Source: Erinaceus europaeus
Taxonomy: Eukaryota; Chordata; Mammalia; Eulipotyphla; Erinaceidae
Reading direction: 5' to 3'
Length of the DNA: 64,000 nt
Assembly (NCBI RefSeq): GCF_950295315.1
Contig: NC_080177.1
Location: forward strand, 84,961,123 to 85,025,122
Position numbers and translations under genes: made by a program. The number at the start of each line of letters is the position of its first letter. Within the stretch, counting starts at the first letter, position 1. Shown here one piece after another: positions 43,065-54,095 of the stretch. The notes below the pieces were generated by a model, which worked only from the letters and a program-made list of their open reading frames with translations, was not told where the DNA came from and did not search any database.

Positions 43065-43727
43065 AGAGCTGTGGAAATTAAGGGAGGTGATTTCAACGAA
43101 GTGTTAACATTGGATACACAGTAGGCACTGGCAATTATTACAGGTTCCAAATTGCTCTGTTTTCCCACTCAAGATTCTCATATGGATTTTCTAAGCATTC
43201 TTAGCACATACTTTTCCCTCAGCTCCTAGTCAGGGGACAGAGTTCCTTGCAGAGCTGTGGTCTCCTAGTGGGGCAGTGAGTGATGGCTGGAAATTTGGGT
43301 GAACCAAAGGAGCTTGATCAGGTGTTGGTGAGTGATAGAGATAGAGATAGAGATTTACAATGCCATCAAAAGACTTCATGGGAAGAAAGGGAAAGAGAGA
43401 GGGAGGAGTGGGAAAAGATGGAAGAGAGAAGGAAGGTGAAAGGCAAGCAAAAGGAAGAGAAGAAAGCACATGAGAACTGACTCTCCACTAATGTAATAAT
43501 CCCAAGAGTCTCCCCAAAGGGAAGAGTCTATTGCAAGCGGGTCTATAAACAGGTGTGCAGCCCTACCCCTACTGGAATAAAACATACAGGATCAAACATC
43601 TGGTCAATTACTTTCGCTCGTAATCCCTTTACTTCCAAAAATGCCATTCCAGTAAATTGAGGTCACTAATATCAGCATCATGCTTGTAACGGAGTAGGCA
43701 TCTTTTACTGTTTCTATTTTTTTTAAA
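43065..43727. other. Noncoding DNA with a GA-rich tract
   Basis: (GAGATA)n-like sequence at 43336-43354 and purine-rich sequence to about 43470. No gene. Confidence 0.4.
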
Positions 43728-43990
43728 AAAGGGATTCTAGGGGCTGGGCAGCAGCATACCAAGTTAAACACACATAGTACAAAACACAAGGATCCTGGTT
43801 CAAGTCCCCAGCTCCCCACACCTGCAGGAGGGTCGCTTCATAAGCAGTGAAGCAGGTCTGCAGGTGTCTCTCTTTCTCTCTCCCTCTCTATCTTCACCTC
43901 CTCTCTCAATTTCTCCCTGTCCTATCCAATGGAAAAAAAAAGAAAGAAAGGAAGGAAGGAAGAAAGAGAGACAGAGAGAGGGGAGGAAAG
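43728..43990 (+). mobile_element. SINE intermediate between groups A and B
   Basis: The GGGGCTGGGCAGCAGCATACC head resembles group B. AGGATCCTGGTTCAAGTCCCC and AGGGTCGCTTCATAAGCAGTGAAGCAGG are group A-like. The A-rich tail continues as GAAAG repeats. AAAGGGATTCTA/AAAGGATTCCAC may be a degraded target duplication. Confidence 0.8.
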
Positions 43991-44450
43991 AAAGGATTCC
44001 ACTAGAATTAGTCTAGGAGAGACTGAAAATAATCTTTATCGACAGGTAGATGCGGTGGTTCTTTCTCCATCAATTACGGAGCAACAGAAGGCAACGGCAG
44101 TGCCACAGTAAAAAATGCACAAAGGCGAGGGTAAATGAGCAAGGGGCACTGTCCAAAGCTAGTCAAGAGAACAGCTGGAATGCAGTTTGAACTCCCGCCT
44201 GCTGTAATAAGAGGTCGTGGAGGCTGTAAAGGCTATGGTCAAGTGGCAGTGCGGGCAGAGTGGCCACGTGTGTTAACTGACTTTACGTTAAAAGAAAGGG
44301 AAACTTGTATCTTCATTACATGAAGCAGGTGCCTTCTGGAGTTAGGATCCTAGACTTCCATGGAAACTCAGATAGGAGATTGTTTTCCTTGAGGATCGCA
44401 CCCCAAAGGCAAGGTACCCAGGTTCTTGAAAAATAATAGTTTGGGGTGTA
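43991..44450. other. Noncoding DNA, no feature seen
   Basis: No repeat or gene recognised. Confidence 0.4.
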
Positions 44451-44770
44451 AAACTGGCAAGTAGGGGGTTGGGCGGTAACACAGTGCGTTAACCTGTAGG
44501 GGAGTCGCTTTGCAGACGGGGAGGCAGGTCTGCAGGTGTCTGTCTTTCTCTCCCCCTCTCTGTCTTCCCCTCCTCTCTCCATTTCTCTCTGTCCTATCCA
44601 ACAACAACGACAACAATGGCAATGATAATGATAACCCCAACAGTGATAAAACAACCAGGGTAACAAAAGGGAAAAAATGGCCTCCAGGAGCAGTGTATTC
44701 CTGTTGCAGGCACCAAGCCCCGGCAATAACCCTGGAGGCAAAAAACAAACAAACAAAGAAACTGGCAAGT
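44451..44770 (+). mobile_element. Group A SINE lacking box B, with extra 3' module and 12-bp target duplication
   Basis: Target duplication AAACTGGCAAGT at 44451-44462 and 44759-44770. The head runs GGGGGTTGGGCGGTAACACAG...GCGTTAACC and then jumps to TGTAGGGGAGTCGC. The segment that normally holds box B and flanking sequence is gone. The 3' module AAAATGGCCTCCAGGAGCAG...CCTGGAGGC is present. Confidence 0.93.
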
Positions 44771-44825
44771 GCTTTAAAAAGTTATATTGCAAGGGGGGAG
44801 AGTTTAAATTATAACTGTAAAGGGA

Positions 44826-44949
44826 AGGGGTAGATAGCATAATGGTTATGCAAACAGACTGTCTGCCTGAGGCTTCGAAGTCCCAGGTTCAATCCCCTAC
44901 ACTACTGTAAACCAGAGCTGATCAGTGCTCTGGTAAAAAAAAAAAAAAA

Positions 44950-45023
<74 letters not shown>
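44826..45023 (+). mobile_element. Group C SINE with A-run and (AT)n tail
   Basis: GTAGATAGCATAATGGTTATGC holds a good A box and GGTTCAATCCCC a good box B. GAGCTGATCAGTGCTCTGGT is followed by an A-run (44935-44951) and then (TA)n to 45023. This is the best group C reference in the window. Confidence 0.9.
44952..45023. repeat. (AT)n microsatellite
   Basis: About 35 dinucleotides in the tail of the group C SINE. Confidence 0.96.
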
Positions 45024-45024
<1 letters not shown>

Positions 45025-45027
45025 GTA

Positions 45028-45220
45028 AGAAATAGTAGGGAATCACAGTGAGTTGCACACCCGACAGAGGGCACATCTTACCTTGTTTGAAGACCCAGGT
45101 TCAAGTCCCAGTGGAACATCAGAGCAGCATCAACACCACCAAGGAAGACCTCCCCTGATGGCTGAGGGTTGCTCTGATCTTCCTCTGACTCTTTCTGTTT
45201 GTCTCTATCTGAAATATGAG
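45028..45220 (+). mobile_element. SINE, diverged (group B-like)
   Basis: CACAGTGAGTTGCACACCCGAC, AAGACCCAGGTTCAAGTCCC box B, CT-rich stretch and GTCTCTATCTGAAATATG. Confidence 0.65.
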
Positions 45221-45371
45221 GCGAATGAAGAGGTTAATCTGGGAACTATGGAACCCTGTGTATGTGAGAATGCAGCACTGCAGAAAAAGGAGATGGGGAA
45301 GGTAGAGACTCTCAGTGGTGAGAGTATCTGAAGAGGGAAAATGGGAAAGTTAACATTTCCAAAGGGTGTTC

Positions 45372-45535
45372 AGGGGTCCAGGAGACAGCTGTATGTGTTA
45401 AGTGACTGTGTTTGTGTGACCGAAGCCCCAGAAGTCCTGGGTTCAACCCTTAGCTACCATCGACCGGAGCTCTACTCTGTCTTCCTGCAGGCTCTATCTC
45501 TCTCTCTCACGTAACAGTAAATAGACGCATGTTTC
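45372..45535 (+). mobile_element. Group C SINE, diverged
   Basis: GGGGTCCAGGAGACAGC head, CCCCAGAAGTCCTGGGTTCAACCC box B, then a CTCTCTC body and GTAACAGTAAATAG. Confidence 0.7.
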
Positions 45536-46559
45536 TAAAAGGGCAGCAAAGCTAATGGAAATGCGAAAGTCATGTTGGTTGACAGAGAAAAGTTTTTGAT
45601 GCAATTAAGTATTAAAGTGAGTCTTTCTTAGACCAGAACATTGAATATTGTTATCTGCTAATTTGTCTACTTTGACCAAGATGACCTTGGTTTGTGACAT
45701 CTGTTTCAGGGAGATAGCTTTATAGTTCGTATTTCAGTAAATTCTCACTCTCTTTGCATCTAGCCAACCCAGATTTTTTTTTTTTAAGTACGGAATTCAA
45801 ATTAATATAAAAATTAAAGAGGTAAAGCTCTAGAACATTAATTAAGTAGAATGAAAGAATTAATGGCAACTTACAAATATTAAAGACTTGTTTAACAGCC
45901 TTATAAAAGAAATGCCCTAGTAATAGAAAAAAGCACTAAAAGAGATTGCTAATTTTAACAACTTGAACACTTAACTAGATGCAGAAATGTCCTTTTATTA
46001 TAAAATATACTTAAACACCAGAGTGATGCTGGTAACAACTACCTTCCAAATATGCATGTCAGGCTTCACACTCATCTGGCTCCGAGCCCCCGATAGCTGG
46101 GCTGCTTCCACAATTCTGCGACCTTTGTGTTATCAGAGGATCAGAGGTTGTGTTCCTCCCTGTTAAGTTAAGAACTGGAGTCCCTGACTTTGCTCTCCCT
46201 CTCTGCTTCGGCTGGTTAAATAGGTCTTGGTATTTAAAGCTGAAGCAGAGCTCACTCCTTTTATACCACTGTCCACTGAAAAGTGTGTTGTGAAGAGTAG
46301 GAGCCAGTGTGACCACCAGCACCAGGCCATCTTGGATCACAGCTGTCTTTCCACTTTGGGCTGTGTCCAGAGAGAGCCAGCCGGAGATGTCACCCTCTCG
46401 ACACCAATAATCAAGCGAGGCCTTTGCTAACTCATGGGACTACTAGTTCCACCTCAGATGGCACCTTTTCTAGCAAAGGTAGAGAGATGCTAGGTAAAGG
46501 CTCAGGCAGAGGGGCCTGGGTGTGTGTATATGCATACCCTGGGTCGGATCGATGTGGTG
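45536..46559. other. Noncoding DNA, no feature seen
   Basis: AT-rich to 46000, then higher GC with CpGs at 46060-46440. Short frames are not recognisable. Confidence 0.4.
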
Positions 46560-46589
46560 AATAGTGATAGTGTTGTTATGTTTTCTTCA

Positions 46590-46852
46590 GGTTTGGGAGC
46601 TACTCTCTGCCCTGATCCAGCTTTTGAGTCCTGTTCTCAACTCTGACACCATCTTCTTAGATAATAGTTTCAGACCTCCTCCAGGTTAGCTGTCAAGCTC
46701 TGAAAGAATTACCAAAGTCACGGGCCTCTAGGAACATACCTAAAAAACCTCTTAACTTCTCCCCACCGTGAAATCCTTACTCCCATCTGCTCTATTACCT
46801 AACAGTCCTCTGTGACTAGACTTACAACTATTATTTAGCTCAGCCATCGAGT
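46590..46852 (+). mobile_element. V-tail repeat, older partial copy (target of later insertion)
   Basis: GTTTGGGAGCTACTCTCTGCCCTGATCCAGC and TCAACTCTGACACCATCTTCTTAG match, in sense orientation, the inner part of the 34.5 kb copy. It stops at the target duplication of the next element. Confidence 0.8.
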
Positions 46853-47580
46853 AGAAAGGCACCCCCAGTCTGCCTCTCTCTTTCCCTAGTAGGGTGGGTC
46901 TCTGGGGAAGCTGAGCTCCAGGACACATTGGTGGGGTCGTCAGTCCAGGGAAGCCTGGCCGGCCTCCTAATGGCATCTGGAACCTGGTGACTGAAAAGAG
47001 AGTTAACATACAAAGCCAAATAAATTGTTGAGCAATCATGGACGCAAAGGTTGGAATAGTGGGGAGGAAGTGTTAGGGGGGTACTCGCTGCAAACTCTAG
47101 TGTACTTCTGCTTTCAGGTATATATTTTGCAATAGTTTATGGATACGTGCGAACATATGCTCTCTCTCACAGAAACTGGTGTATATCTAGGTTTAGGGAC
47201 TTTGTTAGAAAGTGATCCACCTGGGATGGAATTAGAGAATGCTATGAAAGGAAAGGTCTCACCCGAGTAATGAAGCTGAAGGGTTGTCATTCCACACCTG
47301 AAAGAGAGAGGCAGACTGGGAGTATGGACCGACCAGTCAACACCCATGTTCAGCGGGGAAGCAATTACAGAAGCCAGACCTTCCACCCTCTGCAACCCAC
47401 AGTGACCCTGGGTCCATGCTCCCAGAGGGATGGAGAATGGGGAAGCTATCAGGGGAGGGGGTGGGATATGGAGATTGGGTGGTGGGAATTGTGTGGAGTT
47501 GTACCCCTTCTACCCTATGGTTTTGTTAATTTATCCTTTCTTAAATAGAAAATAAATTTTAAAAAAAGAAAGGCACCCCC
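46853..47580 (+). mobile_element. V-tail repeat with 5' inversion and 14-bp target duplication
   Basis: AGAAAGGCACCCCC is repeated exactly at 46853-46866 and 47567-47580. Between them the 5' part (46867 to about 47287) is inverted and the 3' part (about 47302-47566) is sense, ending in AATAAATTTTAAAAAAAG. The inverted part begins with AGTCTGCCTCTCTCTTTCCC. The sense part begins with the complementary AAAGAGAGAGGCAGACT, so the two overlap at the inversion junction. This is the classic twin-priming product. Confidence 0.94.
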
Positions 47581-48660
47581 CATCTTCTAATCAAATAGTT
47601 ATTGCTTAAGGTTAGACACCCTGCTCTCCTACTCCTCCTTTACAGTGCTGCTGGAAACTGTGAGAATAGGTGTAAGATTTCCACAATGTAATGTCAGTGG
47701 TCATTGATTAGTTATACCATGTTTGCGTTTATGTAGAAATCTCTATACTGTTCTGCTATTCTAATGTCAGTGTGCCATAGATGAGTTAAAGTTATGGCTG
47801 AATTATTGCTGAGAACAGATATTATTTATTTGTAACAGAGAATTATTGTGAGAACAGTGTTTAACTTTTTATTTTGACCTATCTTCCTGACCCAAAATAT
47901 TATTATGCAGTCATACTAAAATTATCAAAATCAAAGAATTAGCACTCATGAAATGTTATAGTCTTGTTCTAATTTTCCTCAGTGATAGTTGTGTATTTTG
48001 TGGGCAAAATGAGGATATCATGCATATGTGATTTTGATGTCTCACCACTCTCTTATTCCAATCCAGAGGCAGAGGGAGAGGAGAGACATCCCAGCACTGG
48101 ATTTTCCTCATTGTAATAGACCTGCCCATGTGGGGCTGGGGTTTGAATAATTGTGTCATATGCACAGCAGTGCTGGCATCCTGCCCAGTGATCTCTCTCC
48201 CTCCCTCCTTCCCTCTCTCTCTCTCTCATTCTCTCTCCCTTCCCCCCCCCTCTCTCTTTCTCTCTTTTTGACACAGGTATATATTTTGAAGCAATGTTTA
48301 TATAACTTATTGGGCTTTGTTGTTATTGTTTCTTGTTTGTTTCTGGAAAATTGTGTTAAGAAATACAGTTCTAATACTAGGGGTTTACTCTCATTTTTTT
48401 TTTTGTATTAAAACACCCCCACAAATCTCATCTAGTCTTGCAAAACTATTAAATAGATTTTGAACTCATAGAACCATAATTCAGTTGAGCAGATATTCGA
48501 GTAACTTAAAGTTCAGATATAAGTAATGAAACAAAACACAACATCTTGCACCACTGATTTCAAATTACATCTTAGATCTGTTCTATAGCTTATCACTTAA
48601 GAGGTGCACAGCACCTCTGATGGGTTCCATTCATCTCTCTCATGCAGGAAATATGCTATT
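47581..48660. other. Noncoding DNA with CT-rich tract
   Basis: The CT-rich tract at about 48194-48270 may be a relic SINE body. Otherwise AT-rich with no gene. Confidence 0.4.
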
Positions 48661-48661
48661 T

Positions 48662-48862
48662 ATGGTTTTATTATTTTTATTAAATACAGACAACCAGAAA
48701 CTGAGAGAAGGGAGATAGAGAGGGAGAGAGATAAAGAGACACCTGCAGCCCTGCTTCACCACTCTCGAAGCTTTCCCCCCTGCAGGTGGAGGCAGGGGGC
48801 TTGAACCCGGGTCCCTTTGCATTTGTTACATGCACACTCAACCAGGTGGTGACCCGGCCCCG
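48662..48862 (-). mobile_element. Group B SINE
   Basis: Standard reverse order with GCTTGAACCCGGGTCC and CCAGGTGGTGACCCGGCCCC. An AATATGCT(A/G)TTTA match at about 48649 and 48868 is a probable imperfect target duplication. Confidence 0.9.
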
Positions 48863-48869
48863 GGCAATA

Positions 48870-49249
48870 TGCTGTTTATTGTGGTCACATTTCTGGGAAG
48901 TGCACACCCACACTCTTCAGCTTTGACCTCAGAAGCTGCTAGTTGATGTTGTTTAAAGTTTCTAGGCAAAGGTGAGTCTTAATAAGCAAAAAATGAGCAA
49001 GGCTTCGGGCAAGAGTGTGTCACTAGGGTGTTAGGGAGCCCACGTGTATGGGCAGCTTTAGAGAGATTGGTTTGAAAGACCACATGACAAAGAACTCTAA
49101 CAATATGTCCTCTAGGACGGAGCTGTAGCAAGTATTTTTATAACTAGTTGCAATAAGAGAAAGGAGGAGAAACTTGCATCTAAAAAGTTTTGGCATTTTT
49201 TAAATGTAATTTTTGCAGTTAAGTAGGATTACTTATTAAAAATTCCATT
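48870..49249. other. Noncoding DNA, no feature seen
   Basis: No repeat or gene recognised. Confidence 0.4.
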
Positions 49250-49338
49250 TTTTCCCCATAGTGGGGCAGGGCTCTGGAGAGGTGGGGTTCCAGGACATAT
49301 TGGTGAGGTCATCTGCTCAGGGAAGTCAGATTGGTTCA
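49250..49338 (-). mobile_element. V-tail repeat fragment
   Basis: CCCATAGTGGGGCAGGGCTCTGGAGAGG...CAGGACATATTGGTGAGGTC is the inner block of the repeat. Both ends are missing. Confidence 0.85.
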
Positions 49339-49847
49339 GGGGAAAAACAATTTAGAATAGTCCACGTTCTTGGGAGACTTCCCTGATGGACTGTGGGGGG
49401 TAATGCTGGAGAAATGTTGAAGAAGATAGTGGAATGGTGTGAATGTGTTTCATAGAGAAGATGAGTGAAAATTTAAATAGAGAGCAAGTTATTTATAACA
49501 CGGAGACAGTGCAGTCATTAGAGCTTAATGTGTTAATATGTAAATACCTGTAGTTTTCTTGCATGCAGAAAAAACTCTTATTATTTTTCCATAATCTCTA
49601 GGGGCTAAAAAAACTTCCTAGTCTGAAGACATACTTAACATAAGTCTCTAAAATAACAAGTAATGAAATCAAACGTTAAGGATATTTTATTATATCTTGG
49701 AAAACTCATTCTCACCTAAGGAAAATAAACATATTTGTGTTTCCATTGATCTTATAGAAATATATTTACCTAATTAAAATGTATAGGAAGTAAAACTATA
49801 TGTTTTAATACTTAATCATACAAGAATTGTACATAAAAGATTATATG
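49339..49847. other. AT-rich noncoding DNA, no feature seen
   Basis: No repeat or gene recognised. Confidence 0.4.
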
Positions 49848-50062
49848 GGGGGGCAGGCAGTGGCACACCTGGTTGAGAACAAATGCCACAGTGCTCAAGG
49901 ACCTGGGTTCAAGTCCCTGCTCCCCACCTGCAGGGAGAAAGCTTCCTGAGTGGTGAAGCAGGGCTGCAGATGTCTCTCTACCTCTTTCCCTCTCTATCCC
50001 CCCTCCCCTCTCAATTTGTCTCTGTATCTATTCAAAAATAAATAAATACTATTAACAAACAG
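49848..50062 (+). mobile_element. Group B SINE
   Basis: GGGGGGCAGGCAGTGGCACACCTGG head, GGGTTCAAGTCCC box B, TCCCCACCTGCAGGG, CT-rich body and AAAAATAAATAAATAC tail. Confidence 0.92.
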
Positions 50063-50839
50063 AAGAAGATGATATGGTTTTCTTTTGCTTTTGGCAGTTG
50101 GATATTTCTGTGTTGATCTCTGAGTCAGGCTACTCAATGATCAAAATGATATTTTTAAGCAATTATAAAGATATGAATATTATCTGTATCTATTTTTAAA
50201 GCAACTAGACATCATGTTTCCAGTAAAAAAAAAAAAACAAGATATACATTCTCTAAAAAAAAAAAACCTCTCAATTTAGAATATTTGACATCTGTGAACT
50301 TATCAGCTTCTGAGCTCCCTACTATCTTATTAAATCATCACCTGAAGGGTGAGGGCCAAGCAGCTGCTATTCATATTCTCCTCAGAGGCTGGAATCGGAG
50401 GCTGTGTAGAGGTCACACATGTGGCTTATTGCTGATGCACTTCTGCAGGGCAGTGGCCAGCCCTACGTCAGGGTGCCTTGCCTGACTCCTACCACAGCGT
50501 CACCCACTGCTGGGCTGAGGATGCTCACAGCTCTGCTGTTACAGCTTGTCCTGGAGGACACCTCTGACTTCTGGTCTACCCTTCGGGTCCCTGCCAAGCA
50601 GAGGTGTTCTGTCATTACGAATCATGGTTCAGGTATGTCAGGGTGTCCTTCGGTTGCTAAGCCAGCATCCACAGTGGCTGAGAGAGTCTATATTCCTGAT
50701 TTCACTATTACTGAAAGCACTCTCAAGATGATGAGAAATAATTTAGAGAGCAGACAAAAAAAAGGATACTAAATAAAATTCAATATAACAAGATAAAGAG
50801 ATAGAAAATCTATATGCATAAAAACAAGATGCTTGGCAG
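50063..50839. other. Noncoding DNA; unrecognised 117-codon plus frame
   Basis: A-runs at 50225-50237 and 50259-50268. The frame 50419-50772 (117 codons), with an overlapping 61-codon frame, lies in repeat-free, moderately GC DNA. It has no domain, signal or family resemblance that I can name. It could be chance. Confidence 0.25.
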
Positions 50840-51135
50840 GGAAGGAGGTGGGCAGTGGGGCACCTGGTTAAGCTCAGACATGACCAAGCACAAGGGTCCA
50901 GGTTCAGGCAGGGGGTAGGGTGGGGTGGGGAGCTTCATGACCAGTGAAGCAGATCTGCAGTTGTTTCTCTGTTGCTTTATCTTCTCTCTCTCTCTCTTTC
51001 CCTCCCTCCCTGCCCTCTCATCTTCTCTCTTTCCTATCAAATAAAGAAAAAAAAAAGAAAGAAAAAAAGGTCTCCAGGACCAGTAAATTCATTCATTTTA
51101 CAGGCACCATGCCCAGAGGTAATCCTGGTGACAAT
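50840..51135 (+). mobile_element. Group B SINE carrying the extra 3' module
   Basis: Head GGTGGGCAGTGGGGCACCTGG, interrupted box B region (GGTTCAGGCAGGGGG), CT body, A-rich run. Then GGTCTCCAGGACCAGTAAATTC...GAGGTAATCCTGGTGAC corresponds to the extra module of long group A SINEs. Confidence 0.75.
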
Positions 51136-51511
51136 CATGAAATTTTTATTTATAGGGGTCTTTCTCATTGGCATTACAATTTAAGTATTCTAGATAGCTC
51201 AAAGGAATAAATAATGAAGATTTATTTTTCACTCCCCAGCTATTGTGCATTGTGATTCTGGACCTGTCTTCTCCAGATTTCATCTCTCCTTTGTTACATT
51301 TTGAAAATTGTAAGCTCCATTCATGGCAAAAAGAAAATAAGGATTTTCTTTTCTTGTTTGTCTGCTCTCAGCAAGGTTGGGCTTGCAATGGCTCCGTGTT
51401 CTGGCGACCACAGTTGACTATAGTTGCCAATTTTTTTAGTTAATCTGAGAACTGATTGGCTAAAACTTTTCTTCTTTGGGGGGTGGCTTACTTTTGTTCA
51501 TGCTTTAAAAA

Positions 51512-51516
<5 letters not shown>
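51136..51516. other. Noncoding DNA, no feature seen
   Basis: No repeat or gene recognised. Confidence 0.4.
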
Positions 51517-51549
<33 letters not shown>

Positions 51550-52080
51550 TAAAAAGGAAACACTGGCAAAAACCATAGGATAAGAGGGATACAACTCCAC
51601 ACAGTTCCCACCACCAGAACTCCGTATCCCACCCCCTCCCCTGATAGCTTTCCTATTCTTTATCCCTCTGGGAGCATGGACCCAGGGTCACTGTGGGATG
51701 CAGAAGGTAGAAGGTCTGGCTTCTGTAATTGCTTCCCCACTGAACATGGGTGTTAACAGGTGGATCCATACTCCCAGTCTGCCTCTCTCTTTCCCTAGTG
51801 GGGCGGGGCTCTGGGGAAACAGAGCTCCAGGACACATTGGTGGGGTCCTCTGTCCAGGGAAGTCTGGCTGGCATCCTGCTGGCATCTGGAACCTGGCGGC
51901 CGAGTAATGTTGCTGCTGTCATTTTTGATGTGTGCCATTCTCACTGGGGTGAGGTGATATCTCAGTGTTGTCTTTATTTGCATTTCTCCCTTACTTACAA
52001 TTCTGTATGTGTCCTGAGCAGCCCTGTGAGTCTTTCTGTTCCTCTCTTAAAGTGTTTTATTTCTTCCCTGGATCCTAGGA
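51517..52080 (-). mobile_element. V-tail repeat fused to an L1 ORF2 fragment
   Basis: 51517-51552 is the (TTTA)n tail complement. 51553 to about 51903 is a good V-tail 3' part. From about 51904 the sequence becomes the reverse complement of L1 ORF2 3' coding sequence (ATGTGTGCCATTCTCACTGGG, GAGGTGATATCTCAGTGTTG, TTTGCATTTCTCCC) to about 52080. Both parts have the same orientation. The minus-strand junction contains CATTACTCGG, also present in the longer V-tail copy at about 47266-47275. Confidence 0.85.
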
Positions 52081-52099
52081 ATGTGAACTAGTTCTTGCA

Positions 52100-52101
<2 letters not shown>

Positions 52102-52137
<36 letters not shown>

Positions 52138-52202
52138 TGTGTGTACGTGTGTGTGTGCGTGTGCATGTGTGTGCCTGTGTGCGTGTGTGTGTGTGTGTGT
52201 GC
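52102..52202. repeat. (GT)n microsatellite, interrupted
   Basis: GT runs with TA, CA and CG interruptions. An AGACACTTAGATAAATC-like inverted pair (ACACTTAGATTTATCTAAGTGT) follows at 52208-52229 and could form a hairpin. Confidence 0.93.
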
Positions 52203-52399
52203 CTATGACACTTAGATTTATCTAAGTGTCTACTTGTGTGAAACATTAATGTCTGCTTCATCAGTGAGATGCTTCACCTGGGGAGACACCTGCTCTGCCT
52301 TGTATTTACTCAGCTTCAAGTCCTTGACGCCCTGGACACTGGGGGAAGACTGGGGACTGTGGTCTCTTGGTGTCTTTGCTTCTTTTTCTATCATCATAA

Positions 52400-52530
52400 T
52401 CATCATCATCATCATTAACCAGAGCACTGCTCAGCTCTAGCTTATGGTGGTGTGGGGGGATTGAACCTCAGACTTTACAGCCTCAGGCACGAGAGTCTCT
52501 TTGCAGAACCATTATGCTATCTACCCTCTG
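52400..52530 (-). mobile_element. Group C SINE
   Basis: A (CAT)n stretch precedes ACCAGAGCACTGCTCAGCTCTAG, GGGGGGATTGAACCTCAG, GCCTCAGGCACGAGAGTC and ATTATGCTATCTACCC. Confidence 0.88.
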
Positions 52531-52533
52531 CTG

Positions 52534-52892
52534 GTGTCTTTGTTTCTTTTTTTCTTTTTATTTCTTTTTTTTTTTAAGGACCTGGTTATACCAGTACATA
52601 CTTTATTTATTTATTTTTTCTCTTTTGTTTCCCTTGTTGTTTTATCATTGTTGTAGTTATTATTGTTGTTATTGTTGGATAGGACAAAGAGAAATGGAGA
52701 GAAGAGGGGAAGACAGAGAGGGAGAGAGAAAGACAGACACCTGCAGACCTGCTTCACCGCTTATGAAGTGATCCCCCTGCAGGTGGGGAACCAGGGGCTC
52801 GAACCGGGATCCTTATGCTGGTCTTTGAGCTTGGCGCCATATGCGCTTAACCCGCTGCGCTACCGCCCAGCCCCCAGTGTCTTTGTTTCTTT
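52534..52892 (-). mobile_element. Group A SINE with 16-bp target duplication
   Basis: GTGTCTTTGTTTCTTT at 52534-52549 and 52877-52892. The SINE lies inside. Between the left duplication and the tail there are about 40 extra bases (52550-52595, including AGGACCTGGTTATACC). Confidence 0.88.
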
Positions 52893-53350
52893 CTGTCTGA
52901 AAATCCCATCCTGGAGTCCTGGTGATATATATTATTTACACTGTTTTTAAGTTTCTGACTCAAGCCTATGTCATTCAAGAAAGAGCCAAATTCCTTTTCA
53001 CCACTATCTCATAGGTATGGTATGCTGCTACATGCATTATCACATCACAGGCTAGCACCGACTATCTGGGGAAGAAGGACAGGAAAAGAGGTGGGGAAAG
53101 GGGCTCTGCATGATGACGCAAAGGAGCGAGGCTGGGGTGACAGCGTTTTGCAGACATCTCTCACGGTGTGATGGAAGCTTGGACCCATGTACCAGCAGTT
53201 AGCCAGTACCCGTTACCATCCCAGTGAAAAATAAATAGAAAAATCATTTGTTCTTAATTTTGCTAATAAACAATCATTTTACTGGATTGACACCTAATCT
53301 GCAGCTAAAATTATAGTGCTGCTTTTCCTCTCATGGTCTGCTATAAGAAT
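52893..53350. other. Noncoding DNA, no feature seen
   Basis: GATGACGCAAAGGAGC...AGCTTGGACCC at 53110-53190 may be a relic SINE. No gene. Confidence 0.4.
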
Positions 53351-53351
53351 T

Positions 53352-53352
<1 letters not shown>

Positions 53353-53386
<34 letters not shown>

Positions 53387-53400
53387 ATACACACACACAC
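53353..53400. repeat. (CA)n microsatellite
   Basis: About 22 CA dinucleotides with one TCATA interruption. Confidence 0.95.
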
Positions 53401-53975
53401 GTGTCAGATTGTGGTTTAGTGTTTGACTTATTTTTTAGCTTTTGTTTACTCTTTTCTTTAATAATACATATATATGTTTGTGACTATCTATGTTTACTTT
53501 TATTCTATAATAATTGAATATTTAGTTGGAAAGTTTTCTTAAGACTAAAGTATCATTAAAAACAATTTAAGTAAAAGTTAGACTAAGTTGTCAGTATCTT
53601 AAAACAATTGCCTAGCAAAAATAGTTAAAAGGCTCAGGAAGCTTCGACTGCACATTTAAATTTTATACTGGATAAATATTTACCTTGCTGGAACCAATTG
53701 CTATATCCAGGCTTGGTATTTCTAATGGATTTTTTTCACAAGATAACACCATGTTTTAGCACTTTGTTAAGGTGTTATGTTACACATAGTCACGTCTGAA
53801 GTTTGTATTGAGTGATCTACTGGGATGTCTACACATGGCATTTCCAGGAGGCTTTGAAGCTGAGAAGACAGTAAATGTACTGTATTCTAAATTTTATATA
53901 CAGTGTACACATATGCATTCTATATATCTATAAGTGTCATTGAATGCCTAATTTTTAAAAAGAACAGGGGGTCCT
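53401..53975. other. AT-rich noncoding DNA, no feature seen
   Basis: No repeat or gene recognised. Confidence 0.4.
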
Positions 53976-53977
53976 TC

Positions 53978-54095
53978 AGTGTGTGTGTGAATATGTGAGT
54001 GTGTGTGTGAATGTGTGTGTGTGTGAATATATGTTTGTGTTAATATGTGTGTGTGAGTATGTGTGTGTGTGTGTGTGTGTGAGTGAGTGTGTGTA
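53978..54095. repeat. (TG)n microsatellite with TGAATATG-type interruptions
   Basis: TG runs separated by AATATG, AGTGAG and TTAATATG. Locally quasi-periodic. Confidence 0.93.

Noticed and set aside
44316..44840. 174- and 126-codon minus frames
   Set aside because: They lie across a group A SINE. The same peptide-like stretches recur at every SINE of that group.
50419..50772. 117-codon plus frame as a gene
   Set aside because: No recognisable motif, no upstream exon or splice evidence, and overlapping alternative frames. Kept only as a note.
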